From contig LGRX02033498.1 in NCBI GenBank assembly GCA_001247695.2, positions 35,054 through 99,053 on the forward strand: 64,000 nt of DNA. The letters are read 5' to 3'. Below are positions 11,951 to 23,215 of the stretch, one piece after another. The notes under the pieces are model-generated. The model ran no database searches and was not told the DNA's origin. It saw only the letters and a program-made list of their open reading frames with translations. How positions within the stretch are numbered: position 1 is the first letter of the stretch; each line of letters opens with the position of its first letter. The translations under genes and the position numbers were made by a program. This stretch comes from Cymbomonas tetramitiformis. Its lineage: Eukaryota > Chlorophyta > Pyramimonadophyceae > Pyramimonadales > Pyramimonadaceae.

Positions 11951-12031
11951 AGGCTGTCACAAGCATTCGGCTTCAAGATGGTTCGACATGCAGAAAATTT
12001 TGCAAGAGGTCAGGCATCCTGCCAGGGGTGC

Positions 12032-13856
12032 ACATAAGAGTATACTTGGGTCTGCCTGAAGGTAAGGCAGCAGCCGCTGCGCAATCTTTTGCAGGCAGCT
12101 CGGGAGAAGAAAGACGATTATCACGCTTGCGCCATCCAAACTGACTTCAAAGATGTCCGCCGTCTGACATCCCCAAGCATGCCCCGTGTGAGATGGGGCA
12201 TCCAAGCATCAAAAATTGGATGAAGGATCGGTCCACTGGCAGGGTAATCTGGTGTGATCACGGATCAGAGTGTGGAAGGCCGGTCTATCTCCCCTCTGAG
12301 CCGGATCCCACTTACAGTTCTCATGCTTAAAGCTAACTGCGTCGGAACACCTTCCTCGGGCAGCACTGCCATCTTACCTGAAACTGCACCAACTCTCTGA
12401 CTCCACGTGTGGCAGCGGCTACGGTGGCGCCTTCCACGAGATCTGATTGGCCCCGGCACCACCCAGTGGCCTTATGGATCCTATGGCCCATGCTCGGAAA
12501 GGATCTGATTCGCCCCGGCACCACCCAGTGGCCTTATGGATCCTATGGCCCATGCTCGGAAAGGATCTGATTAGCCCCGGCACCACCCAATGGCCTTATG
12601 GATCCTATGGCCCATGCTCGGAAAGGATCTGATTGGCCCGGCACCACCCAGTGGCCTTATGGATCCTATGGCCCATGCTCGGAAAGGGTCTGATTGGCCC
12701 CGGCACCACCCAGTGGCCTTATGGATCCTATGGCCCATGCTCGGAAAGGGAAACTGTACGGTATTCTGTGCTGCATCGCACATTCAGGCAGAACCTTGGT
12801 CGAGGTCTACGCCGAGCCCAGCGGCGCCGTGAACTTCGGCAGCGTGGAGAAGGAAGCGGCCATCCCCGCAGCCCAGGTCCAGCACATAGTCCTCCGAGCT
12901 CACTCCCACCTGCGCGGACGACGTACACATGAGCCAATGCGTGTGTAGATGGAGTTGCCGTTCCATCTGAGGACTACCCGCACTCATTGCGGCTACGTCG
13001 CTCGCACTCACTGCTTCAGGCGCAGCGATGACCTCTGCGATGCCCTGCCAATGGCCGATGACCTCTGCGATGACCTGCCGATGGCCGATGACCTCTGCGA
13101 TGACATGCCACTGGCCGGCCTCTGCGGTGACCTGCTAGTGGCCATGACCTCTGCGATGACCTGCCAGTGGCCATAACCTCTGCGATGACCTGCCAATGGC
13201 CAGAATGACCTCTCACGATGACCACCACCAGTAGCCGATGACCTCTGATGACCTGCCAATGGCCGATGACCTCTGCGATGACCTGCCAATGGCCGATGAC
13301 CTCTGCGATGACCTGCCAATGGCCGATGACCTCTGCGATGGCCTGCCAATGGCCATGATCTCTGCTGGCAGGAACTACATCCAGTGTCTCCCATGATATC
13401 AATGCAGTCACCCATGCGTCTCACATCGCGAGACATTAGCGTGCAGCAAGTGGTACCGACCAATGGAATGCTGCCACGAAGTCGAGCCCAAGGCACGACC
13501 AATGGAATGCTGCCACGAAGTCCAGCCCAAGGCACGGTGAATGCAGCTGATGCCACCCGTAGGGGCCTCACCCTCGTGCACACCGATTCGACAGTCTCGG
13601 GCGTTGCGGGAACAAAGGGCGCCTCGAAGCCGTCCGCCCAGTTGTAGCAGAACAATCTGGACGGTGCTGGCGTGTCGGAGAAGAGCCCCGGGTTCCTTCG
13701 CATCTTCTCCTCAAACTCGGGATCCGAGCCAGCATCGGCATCGGCATCGGCATCAGAGCCGGCACCGGCACCGGCACCGCCATCGAAGCCGGCATCCGCG
13801 GCACCTTCTGATGTGGTGCTCGCACTGTCAAAATAGTTAGCATCCTCGAGCGCCAT
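12032..13856 (-). CDS. Class I SAM-dependent methyltransferase, spliced (partial)
   Basis: Four exons are supported. Exon 1 is 13,856-13,572, starting MALEDANYFD, with a donor GTGAGG. Exon 2 is 12,909-12,795, after an acceptor CGCGCAG. Exon 3 is 12,442-12,378, donor GTAAGA. Exon 4 starts at 12,163 and reaches at least 12,032. The joins keep frame (phases 0, 1, 0). Together they give APFVPATPETVE, then YVLDLGCGDGRFLL (SAM-binding motif I), GVDLDQDLVEGA (motif II acid), and ADIFEVSLDGASVIIVFLLP (post-motif strand). This order matches FAM173-like methyltransferases, which methylate protein lysines; the substrate here is inferred only from the family. The N-terminus is acidic with GA/DA repeats. 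The C-terminal exon or exons were not found. Introns 1 and 2 carry minisatellites. Confidence 0.75.
12440..12752. repeat. 62-bp minisatellite, five copies, in intron 2 of the methyltransferase
   Basis: The units contain CCCGGCACCACCCAGTGGCC and CCCATGCTCGGAAAG, with a period of 61-62 bases. On the minus strand each unit ends in GGCCAATCAG or a close variant, which is the 3' splice-site sequence used for exon 3. The array therefore repeats the end of the intron, and the true acceptor is the last unit. Confidence 0.9.
13020..13370. repeat. 30-bp minisatellite, about 11 copies, in intron 1 of the methyltransferase
   Basis: Units of GATGACCTCTGCGATGACCT plus GCCAATGGCC, with indels in the middle copies. 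The period is divisible by three, so a minus-strand frame runs from exon 1 through the array (repeated WPLAGHRRGH). I regard that read-through as intron, because splicing restores a conserved methyltransferase sequence. Confidence 0.9.
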
Positions 13857-14455
13857 CGCCTTTGCATGCGCCTGTTCTTACGCCCCCCTCCCCCACCTCC
13901 CAACCTACGCCAATGGCCGTCCAAGAGGAGAAGATGAGCATCCCCCGCACGCTGCGAGACTGATCAGCAACCTCCGTCGTGCCGGCGCCCCCGATGCTCG
14001 AACTGGTGCATGCGGAGGCGCTCGCCCCCCTCCGAGCAGTGGCCTTGCCATGTGCCCGGAACTGTGCGGCTCGCAATCAAGTCTGCATGGGGAGGGGCCA
14101 GGGAACACGTGGCTCGCAGCGAGCGCGCAGCTGATATGCTGTGAAGGGGGTCCGTGCATACCTCCAGAGCCTTCTCATCCAGGTCCGCACTGGGTGCTTC
14201 TTCTGCGCGATCCCCAGCACGCAGCCTCACCGGCCGAACATCGCCCAAGTCCACTCTCGCCGGGCATCCTAGCCACAGCTCGCGTGGGTGCCAACTACAG
14301 CGACAAGAGATCGGCCTCGCAAGCCTCGCTCTACGGCGTTTCAAGAGACAGCCCGATGCACCACGTGGCGTGTGAATCAAGCGGGCGGCGCACACCGCGG
14401 CGAGGGGGATGGCGCGTGGGGCACCTGTTTGGGAACAGGTTGAGCGAATACTCAC

Positions 14456-17400
14456 CGTGAAGGAAGTGGAGGAAGCGGTCCTCCCCGCGCACCAGGGTAG
14501 CACTCTCCTGCTCGACCCCTTCTCCCCACAAGAGTGACCGGCCATTACCAAACCGCGATTGCCACATTCTTTTCATTGGGCCCAGACAGCTGCTTGGCTT
14601 CGAGGCATATCCTGGCCGTGCGGAGGAAACGTGCGGAGCTTGTCTGCCAGCATCATGAGCTACACTGGTCAAGCCGCAGGGGGGCAGCAGGGAGTACGAA
14701 CCTGGCTACCAATACGTCGTCGTACATGCGCTGCCATGTAGCGTATCGCAAAGCCGACTCTGTTCCCCATATCCGCGCGTGGCATGTGACGTCAAGTACA
14801 TATTTGTATGCCGCTAGCCGATGTGATGGCTTTACTGCTGTTCTAATTTTAAAAAAAGGTGATCTCTCACCATCCGGCTTTGTCACCAACACTTGCACCA
14901 AAATCAGGTAAACAGCGTTTTTTTTCACGCAGCTTTGGACCAAAATTGAGTTCTTTCTGCCCTCGGTTCTCAGATCAGATTCAACTATGCAGGCATACTT
15001 ATCTAAAGTTTCATGCCGGCATTATTAGACACGATCAAATACGCAAGCACTCTGTATCGAGCGGTCTCGCCTGTAACGGGGCAGAGATCGAGATCTTGGT
15101 CAGCGGTTGGTGCGCGATTGGAAATCGGTAGTCTGCAACAACATTTTATCGATCCTCAGCGGCCACAACCCGGGAGGCCCTTGCGATGGGGGGGGGGCGC
15201 ACAACCCTGGAGGCCCTTGCGATGGGCGGGCCGCACAACCCTGGAGGCCCTTGAGATGGGGGGGTCGCACCTCCGCTCAGTGCTTGTGTTAGGACCTGAA
15301 CCGTGCACGTTATAGAAGTGGTGAAAGGAGCACTCTCCTGTGCTCCCCACGAACCTCGCCCCCTTGTGGCTGTCTCACGTCTCCAACCTGCACCGTGCGT
15401 CTCATGTCGCCATTGTGACAGATTCCACGGACCAAGCATGCCTCATCTCTGAGCGCCAGGTGTCAGGCATTCACCCACGTTGTCGATGTGTGGCATCTTC
15501 ATTATCTCATCGAGAGGGAGTGATGCGGTGATACAGACTCCCAGTAAGCAATTTGAAGACCCTTAGTTACGCGATGCCTCGGCTTCACCAAGCGCATTGC
15601 CTCCCCCCGTGCTGACGCAGAGGTGTGCGCCTGCATTGTGCCCAGAAGCCACTTGACTGCGTGGGGATGCGGTGTGCCCACGTGAAGCTGAACCGCCCAG
15701 CTGACGCAAATCTCATTCGACGCCGCGTGTGCTTGCTTGGTGGCATGCCCGCTCGCGTGGCACACACGTTCTCGCGGGAGGCGGCTTGGCGCCTCGAGGA
15801 AGAAAGGGACAGTCACCTGGATCCAGCTCGGCTGACACTGGCTCCGATGTGCACAGCCTGCCCGCCCAAGCAACCCGTGGACAGCAGTCTCTGGCAATCA
15901 AGTCGTGCTATACGGCACACCTTGGACATTGCTGCTGACATCGTCAGTAATGCCCTAAAAAGCCCTAAACCCTAAATGGCACGTTAGGGTCATGTAGTGA
16001 CCCTATCATGCACAGCCGGGCAGGAGGGCTCGTTGCACCCCCTTTGAGGAGGTTAGGGGAACGGTGCCTCGAATACGAGTGCTACTAACCCTCTGTGCTC
16101 CGGCAGTCTCTAGGGCCCAGCATACTCCGCAACAGCAGAGCATTGTCACCGGCTGACGAGGGCGCACACCCCCGAGAAGTACGCAGCTGCTCGAGGTCCA
16201 CGGTCTGCCCGAACGCCAGGAGATTCGTAGCAGCCGGTCGCTCGGTATGTGTCAGCTGGCCCTGCAGTGGAAGGAGGACTGTGGATCGGTGAGCTGAGGA
16301 AGTGTCATGGTGTGCACCCCACTTGCTGGCCCCGAGTAAAGTTGCGCACGCGCTTCAGGCGGCGGCGGCAGGTGGCGGCGGCGCCCCGAGTAAAGTTGCG
16401 GACGCGCTTCAGGCAGCAGCGGCAGGCGGCGTCGCCCCGAGTAAAGTTGCGCACGCGCTTCAGGCGGCGGCGGCAGGTGGCGGCGGCGCCCCGAGTAAAG
16501 TTGCGCACGCGCTTCAGGCGGCGGCGGCAGGTGGCGGCGGCGCCCCGAGTAAAGTTGCGCACGCGCTTCAGGCGGCGGGGGCAGGTGGCGGCGGCGCCCC
16601 GAGTAAAGTTGCGCACGCGCTTCAGGCGGCGGCGCCAGGCGGCGGCGGCGCCTCGAGTAGCGCTGCCTCGTGGCATGTCCAATGGCAACGAGCACAGTGT
16701 CCACTGCATAATGAAATAGGCGCGGCTCGATCTACGTGGGCATGCCTGATGATGGCTTTCGGGATAGAAGCGGAGGCAGCCGCTGCGTTCGTTGCTCGGG
16801 GAAAGCGCCAGCCAGCATGTGAGCACATCCTCCGATGGCGCAAGGCCTGCATACGTGGCATCCTGCAGCTCGTGCCACCCCATACCCCATCTCGGCACAC
16901 GCACTCTCCTCTGAACGCCGTTATGACACCCACTGAGCAGCCCAGCCCCCCCTCTGAGCACCAATGTCCCCCCTTGTAAGGATCGCGATCGCTTCCTTGA
17001 GAATCACACCTGTCCCTCAACGCATCATTGAAGGTTTGTGAGCATGTCCTCAGCATCATTGAAGGTTTGTGAGCATGTCCCTCAACGCATCGATTTTGAA
17101 GGATTGTGTGTCCTCAAACGCAACATTGAAGGTTTGTGAGTATGTGCCTCAATGCATCATTGTTGTGAGCATGTCCCTCAACGCATCATTGAAGGTTTGT
17201 GAGCATGTCCCTCCGCTCTGATAAGCACTGCGATCGCCCTTTCGTGCATAGTCGCCTTGACCACCACTCCCCTCCTCCAACCAACTCCCCTCCGCCGCAC
17301 AGATCATGCAGAAGTCAACCGGGACTTAGCTCGGGGCGTAGTAAAACTCAGTTCAACAGCGGCATTACGGCTTCAACAACTCCCCATCTCGAGCACCTCC

Positions 17401-17913
17401 AACTTCCCGTCCAAGCTTTAGCACCCACGTCAGAGGAACAGCCTGGCAGGAGATCCTTGTGACATACCTGGTGCCAGGAGAAGAAGCTATCCGAGGAGGG
17501 CCCCTGCGCAGCAGTGTGACAACCCTGGGTGAGGGCATGGGAGATAGGGCCTCAATTTTCGAGGCGACGACCTGAGTCAGACCGAATCGCCATGAGGTGG
17601 TCGCCAACCGGCCACGTGGCCCAAGAGCCGCGAGAAGCCCGCCCAGCTGCTGGCCCTTCAGCCCGCCCAGCCGCCTGCTCCTCGCACGGAGCTTGTTGTG
17701 GCGGGCCGCGCCTCCGGAGCAAACCATGCAAAGCACAGTTCTGCTCTGTTTGTCTCGGAGAAACAGGAGTTGTGCGCACCTTGATGTTCACATCGCTCGA
17801 CCAAACCAGAATATCGGGACCGAGGATGGCCTGCACGACTTCGAGGATGCGTGGATGGCGCACCAGCTGCGCGGCCCAGCGCGTGAGGAGGTGGAGCTTG
17901 AAGCGCTTGTTTC
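14456..17913 (-). CDS. Phytanoyl-CoA dioxygenase-like protein (PhyH family), spliced
   Basis: Members are Fe(II)/2-oxoglutarate hydroxylases. Exon a (17,913-17,780) encodes LTRWAAQLVRHPRILEVVQ, then LGPDILVWSSDVNIK. Exon b is a 36-bp microexon (17,503-17,468), GPSSDSFFSWHQ, with donor GTATGT. Exon c starts at 16,862 with DATYAGLAPSEDVLTCWLAL, then SGCLRFYPESH. Joining b to c yields the iron-binding WHQD motif across the splice. Exon d (about 16,255-16,183) gives ATNLLAFGQTVDLEQL. A late exon ending at 14,456 (donor GTGAGT) contains ATLVRGEDRFLHF, typical of the family's C-terminus. The exon c donor is unclear; a GC-AG junction after SHHQ would keep phase. The second iron-binding His and the first and last exons were not identified. 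The substrate is unknown. Confidence 0.7.
15160..15265. repeat. 40-bp minisatellite, about 2.5 copies
   Basis: Units of CACAACCCTGGAGGCCCTTG followed by CGATGGG and a G-rich run. It lies between PhyH exons d and the C-terminal exon, hence probably intronic. Confidence 0.8.
15946..15977. repeat. Interstitial TTTAGGG-type telomeric motif
   Basis: About three degenerate CCCTAAA units lie in a row. A similar cluster is at about 38,395-38,417 (AACCCTAACCCCTAACCCTA). Plant-type TTTAGGG telomeres are typical of green plants and many algae. Confidence 0.6.
16336..16665. repeat. 57-bp GC-rich minisatellite, about six copies, in a PhyH intron
   Basis: Each unit has CCCGAGTAAAGTTGCGCACG, CGCTTCAGGCGGCGG and a GGTGGCGGCGG tract. 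A period divisible by three keeps frames open on both strands (for example KVAHALQAAAAGGGGAPS), a repeat artefact. It lies between PhyH exons c and d. Confidence 0.9.
17018..17215. repeat. 33-34-bp minisatellite, about six copies, in a PhyH intron
   Basis: Units of GCATCATTGAAGGTTTGTGA plus GCATGTCCCTCAAC, several truncated. It sits between PhyH exons b (17,468) and c (16,862). Confidence 0.85.
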
Positions 17914-17999
17914 CTGCGAATGAATACCGACTTTAACACCGGTGTCAGTTCCTTGAGAACATTTCCCCGAGAACCGCGCTTCTTCCTCAAAGGCTTATC

Positions 18000-19600
18000 C
18001 AAACACTATGCCGCGCCATCCGTTGCCTCCGCGAGGTATCGCGTTTAGGATACGGCCGTTGACAACGGCTGTCATCATCGCGTTTGAGCACAGCTTATGC
18101 TAAATTTTGGAACGTCACTTCTTAACTCTTCACTACCGGACCTTGGAAGGGAAAAAGGAAAATGTGTGCACAGGTATGGCATACACACACGAAGCGACCT
18201 GCGGACCGCATCATGAATAGCATACCATAAGCTCGTTGTCCCAACGATCCTGCCACGCAATCTGCAGAATCCTGTGAATCAGATTTCAAACATGGCACAC
18301 ACACACACACAAGGTGGGTGGCGAGGAAGGGCAATGTTCGGGGAAAATATGCGCACGCGATAAGCGTGCCACGAAAAGTCACCTCGTAAGGAGTGGTCAC
18401 ACTCGTAGGCTTCAAGATCTGCCCTGAGTGTTCGCGCTTGATCTGCAACATCCAACATATGAGAACGGAACTCAGAAACCTCGGGGACACTTTAGGGTTG
18501 TGGTACAATAATAAGATCTCTCGCCACATTCAGCGCGTGAAACGTCATATGTCGCCACATAAGAATAGAACGCCTCACCCATATGAGCGCGGAGCATGCG
18601 GGCTCGCCACATCTGGGCTGTCAAAGAGAGAGGAAGGGTGAGGGGCACCGAACGCACCGGGAGAAAGCACACGGACAGGGGAAAGAAACCCTTGCTCGCG
18701 GAACTTGGTGGCTAGTTGCTTCATATTTAAAACGTGCGATATTTCCTCTGGTTGCAGCAGCTTTTGGCAGAACTTTATGGAGGAGTATTTCAGGAGAGCT
18801 GCTTGTTCACATATACATAACTTGAAAGACTTCTTAGACGAGAGTTCGTGCGAGTTTCGTTTTAGGTTTTACCATTATCGGTGTTATCTGTTTTGTGGCC
18901 TATCCTACTCTCGCAAGCCAGTGGTTACGAGCTTCGGCCGCTGCGCGTTGCGCGGCCTGGGACACGCGAGGGTCGACGTTACAGTTGATCGAAGAGGCTC
19001 GGAGAAACATGGACCCCAGAGTGTTACAAACCCTAAATGCAGATTTTCGTGCATAAGCTCTTGGGGACAAGAGTAAATGAGAACTGGACGAAACGCTAAA
19101 TGCATTTAGGAAACAGTGTCTTCACAAAATTACGCGGTCCAAATGGGCGGATGCTGCCATCGGACGATTCTGTTGAATTTTTTGATCGTGTATCCGCTAG
19201 GCGCCCACTAAATGCATTTAGGCCACTAAATCCACGGCCGTCGCCTTCCACTCCCCGCATCCTTCCTGCACCACCCCCCACCCCCCCCTAGTCGAGCACA
19301 CGACCTAAACCAACGTCAATAGATCGCAATACCGGTGTTAATAGGCGAGCACCGATCTAGCGGGGGGATAAAATGCACCGGGACGAGAAAGGAAAGGTGA
19401 ACTGAATCAAAGTCGCCCTGTCGTCATGCGGTCCACAGGTCCCATAATGCCCATGACCTATCAGTGTACAATACTAAGACATACTAGTGAGATCTGAATC
19501 ATCGTGTGAAACGAGGACAAAAAACGGATCCAGGGTTGGACACCACTGGGAAGGATCAACTTGGAGAGCACCGGAATACACATGGAAAATCTGGTGACGA
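18000..19600. other. Stretch without a supportable gene
   Basis: No family resemblance in any frame. It contains the second copy of the 135-bp repeat and a short CA run at about 18,298-18,312. The first exon or exons of the PhyH gene should lie between about 17,930 and 18,600 on the minus strand but were not recognised. Confidence 0.4.
18946..19076 (+). repeat. 135-bp interspersed repeat, copy 2
   Basis: Counterpart of 10,745-10,880, with a small deletion in the middle. Both copies end in a GCATAAGCTCT or CCATAAGCTCT block followed by GGACAAGAG. Confidence 0.75.
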
Positions 19601-19634
19601 GAAGCATGAGACATTATTTTTGTGGGCCCTAACC

Positions 19635-20290
19635 CTATGGGTGACCCGTATCCTCTATCGAACCCCCGTTGCCCCACGGAGCACCACGTCCATACCTCTT
19701 CAGGTCCGCAACCTTAATTTCGTACCTCCTCCGAAGCCGGCGAGCAAAGTCATGCCCTCCTTCCACCATCTTAGCGGTATATGAACACCAAATGTCGAAA
19801 AAGAAATCTCTCACCAAAGGTTTGAGTCTGCCCCTCAACTTATCCGAGACCGCCTGGCCGAGGTGGGATACCAACCAAAGTCTCAGTTATGCTGTTACCT
19901 TACCGTACAAAAAGTCCTCTCTGTGCGTCGGCAAAAGTATGCTCTTCACTATTGTGCTTGGCATCCTAACGTTAATGTCTGGCGGCAAGAGCCCCTCAAT
20001 CTTGCCCGCTAATTGTTTGGCCCCTTCCTCGTATGACCTCGCCATAGCCGGGCATTTACAAAAGATGCGATGCTCATTCGCCACCTCCCCATCCTGTACG
20101 TGTAGCGGGCAAGCATATTCCGGGTAAAAATTCGGGAAGTGTCTATCATTAGTAACTTGAATGTTCCTTGGGGTGGGCAGGCTGCCCCACCCCAACTTTG
20201 CTGCAAAGATGTTGTTCGTATGATGTGCTCCTTGCCCCGCTCTGAGCACGGATGCCTATTGGCTACTATCCTTAATCCAGATCCTCCCAC
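19635..20290 (-). pseudogene. Decayed non-LTR retroelement C-terminus (RT zinc-binding region)
   Basis: Two minus-strand frames, 20,249-19,887 and 19,874-19,635, read in the same direction. The first has RAGQGAHHTNNIFAAKLGW, then ACPLHVQDGEVANEHRIFCKC, a Cys/His pattern like the zf-RVT region after LINE reverse transcriptases. The second is basic and may be its continuation. No reverse transcriptase core is present. A 200-bp palindrome-bounded cassette abuts the 5' side at 20,280. Confidence 0.4.
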
Positions 20291-20498
20291 AAGGATCTAG
20301 CGCAAATGGGCATGGCGACGTTGTATGTCGTATTTCTTGGCCCGGCATATGCTTTGGGGCAATATTTATGAACCTTTTGAATTATCTATAACATTGGTTT
20401 GTTTGAAATGTCGATGGTTTGACCTTTAATCTTAGCGTGGTTTGGGTGGGTGCTTTCACAGAATTTTAATTAAAATGCTAGATCCTACCACAAGGATC
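20280..20498 (+). mobile_element. 201-bp cassette bounded by GATCCTNCCACAAGGATC palindromes
   Basis: The left boundary is GATCCTCCCACAAGGATC (20,280-20,297) and the right GATCCTACCACAAGGATC (20,481-20,498), in direct orientation. The interior shares CCTTTTGAATT, TGAAATGT and a TTAATTAAAAT block before the right palindrome with the cassette at 25,681-25,898, which has different palindrome arms. Non-coding. No family recognised. Confidence 0.55.
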
Positions 20499-20674
20499 TA
20501 GGGTACCGACAACTCTAGGCCTTGTTACACGAGCTCGAGTTGGTGCGTATGTTGTTAACCCTCGAGGGTATCACCAAAACTAATTTTGTAAGCCCTTTAA
20601 TATATCATACTAGCCGTATTAATCGCCGCATATGCGCATGACATTGTCAGGGATATGACCGATGATATATGTGT

Positions 20675-20745
20675 CATACATGTCATACCTGTCATACATG
20701 TCATACTATGTCATGTCATGTCATGTCATATGTCATAATGGCATA
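20675..20745. repeat. GTCAT-rich short tandem repeats
   Basis: Repeated TGTCATACATGTCATAC and TGTCATGTCATG units. Low complexity and non-coding. Confidence 0.8.
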
Positions 20746-21796
20746 CAGTCGTCGAGTATTGTCAGTACGGTCGACTATGACATGTACAGTCACAATGTTT
20801 GTCATCCACTTAAGGTGAGTGACACCTGTCATCGAGAGGCCAGGTATTGGCATCGAGATGGCGAAGCAAGACAATTCTTGAAGAACCGAAGTGTTCTGAG
20901 AAGACGCGTCTTCGCTTCAAGCATGAAATGAACAACATGTGAGCATCAATGGCTATATCGACCAGCCGATGCGGGTAGTTCACCCAATGCCCTCGGGTTC
21001 ACAACCCGATGGTGGTAACGCGTATGACGCGTGAGGGCATTGAGGTAATATGAGGAGCATTGCCAGGCTCGAGCAAGTATTCTGGTCACAGAACTGCTGC
21101 ACTCATACCCCACTACATACTTGCGCGTGCTTGCTACAGTTCAATAGCAGCCGCGTCTCATATCAGTCCGTATATGACCCTGAGAGACATGGTGTAGTAC
21201 CGTCGAAATTCGATATTTCCATCATAACCAGGGTCTGAAAATCGTATTCTAGAACCTCTAGCGGTAGTTCTAAACGTTCAAAAAATCCAAAAAACATCCC
21301 AAGGAGACTTTGAAGTCATATTAAAGTACTGAAGTACGTACTCACCAAGGCAAAGATCTAGCCTCAAAGCTTTAAATGGACCAAGACTTACGCCCAAAAT
21401 GCGAAATTGTCCCCATACTTAAGGAGTGTGTATATCTTACCCATGTGACCGCGTTCGTGTGATGTGTCCAATATACATGACCCCAGTCGTATTTTGACCC
21501 AAACATGATTAATATACCTGCATACCTTGAGATATATCATGTATATAGTGGCAAAGGATCGATGCACGATTGGCCAAAAAATGTGGAAGATACATCCCGT
21601 TTTTGAAGCTTTAAAAAACGCAGCAGTTCAAAATTTGGTTGGGGCATGCTATAAATGTATTAGCTAGGAGCATATATGATGGACTCTCGTCGAACCACGC
21701 ACCATACTACTTAGTATAGGTCCCATGTGGAAAGTATTCCTTGGCGTTGACTTGTAGAAAGCTCGTGGGGTGCCTAAATAAATGATTGAAAAAGTG

Positions 21797-21848
21797 ATCC
21801 TTGTGGGAGGATCTAGAGCGTTCTAGGTCCTCCCACAAGGATCTCGGG
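21797..21848. repeat. Hairpin of two cassette-type palindromes
   Basis: GATCCTTGTGGGAGGATC is followed 16 bases later by GGTCCTCCCACAAGGATC. These are inverse copies of the boundary palindrome at 20,280, forming a nested hairpin with a 16-bp stem. Confidence 0.7.
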
Positions 21849-22209
21849 ATAGTAGTCACTATGCACATGAACCTTGCTGATATAGAAACTTAATGTGTTG
21901 GCTCGGGCCCGCCTTCCTCAAAGCCGACTGAAGCAAAAATTTTGTCCATGTCATCGTACTATAATGTGTGTGTGCATGTTGTCTTTATATTTTATTCATT
22001 ATGCTCACACTTTCATTGTCACTTACCACATAGTATTTCGGAAGGTATCGGTTCGTCTCCCGCAAAATGCATGAGTGAACTCTCGCTTCCTTGGCCCGCC
22101 TATCCGCCGCAGCATTCATCATACTCGGTAAGCGTCCTCTCTACCTGTGTGTGACTTTGCGTGCACCAGTTCTTCTACTGTCTCCACTCCTCTACCTTCC
22201 CGCATATCA

Positions 22210-22330
22210 ATTAGCCCTGAGCACCGTTTTCGCGTTTTTTTTTGCGAAAAATAGGAGGGCTTGCAAAATGCGAAAATTTCGCGAAAAATAGGAGGGAAAT
22301 TTGTGGGAAATGGGAAGGAAGGAGGGGGTG
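22210..22330. repeat. Left arm of a 12.8-kb-spaced inverted pair
   Basis: ATTAGCCCTGAGCAC followed by CGTTTTCGCG and GCGAAAAATAGG blocks. The inverse occurs at 34,965-35,053, just outside the right end of the large transposon. It may be an outer terminal repeat or an unrelated MITE pair. Confidence 0.4.
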
Positions 22331-23215
22331 GGATTTCGCACATATTGCACCGATTTCCCGAAAATTTTCCCCTCGACCCTGTGTCACGCGATGCCACGAG
22401 ATGACTTAATTGACATTCAAATATTCTGTTCGAACGCTAGCGCTCGCGCCTTGGCCAAGAGTGGCCTCTCGCCGTGTCGCCTTCGCATAATTATTGTTCA
22501 TGGGGCGGTCTTCCACTGTTCTCGTCGAGCATGGATCATGATGAGGATCGGTTCTTGGGGTTAAGCCTTGGCTTAGACCTAAATGACGAACAGTCAGGCG
22601 CATGCGAGCCACCATGTGGTGACACGGGCGCTTCCATAAGCGTGTGTAATTTGATTTTAATAATACGTATCATCAGTATGGCCACACTTGTGATATTGTG
22701 ATTGTGTGAACGCTGCAATTGTGAAAATGCAGAATGTGCACAAGCAGTCTGATTTGCATTATCTTCCTTGGTGCCATGAATTGTCACTAGCGTAGGTCCG
22801 CCGCCTTGAGCTCCTGGGTCCTAGCAAACGCTCAATCGTGTACGCCACATATTTGCCTAGTAATAATAAACTAATAATAGCATAACAATGGAATGGAAGA
22901 ATTATATGTGTGATTCGTGGCTTCCTGCCTTACAAATGCGTGCATGTCTCTAGCGGCTCTATAATGCGCCCTCTGCCGCATACAACCAAATATTGTTGTA
23001 TATGTCTATATGTGGCATGTAGCACGGCTAGGTCCACGGACGGGCTTGCACTATAAATTGCATAATCAATGAAAATGGCATTAAGAAGTCGCAAGAAGTT
23101 TCAAGAACATGTTAGAAGTTATAAGAAATCACCCGAATGCAATATTTTGCATTTTCGATAATTATTGTGGCCACAGGGCTGCTATACAAGTCGCAGATGG
23201 GCCGCGGAGCAGGAT

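Larger units (their letters stand above)
20750..22950. other. Stretch without a supportable gene
   Basis: AT-rich with no recognisable protein. It contains the inverted palindrome pair at 21,797-21,848 and an A/G-rich GCGAAAAATAGGAGGG region at about 22,230-22,330. Confidence 0.5.

Noticed and set aside
13008..13570. Read-through of methyltransferase exon 1 into a WPLAGHRRGH repeat protein
   Set aside because: A good donor (GTGAGG) at 13,571 and acceptor at 12,910 join conserved methyltransferase sequence, so the repeat is intronic.
15946..15977. True telomere or chromosome end
   Set aside because: Only about three degenerate units with normal sequence on both sides, so interstitial.
16249..16979. 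Long frames on both strands reading KVAHALQAAAAGGGGAPS or RGAAATCRRRLKRVRNFT
   Set aside because: They are read-through of a 57-bp minisatellite with a period divisible by three, located in a PhyH intron. Only the non-repetitive minus-strand part (exon c) matches a family.
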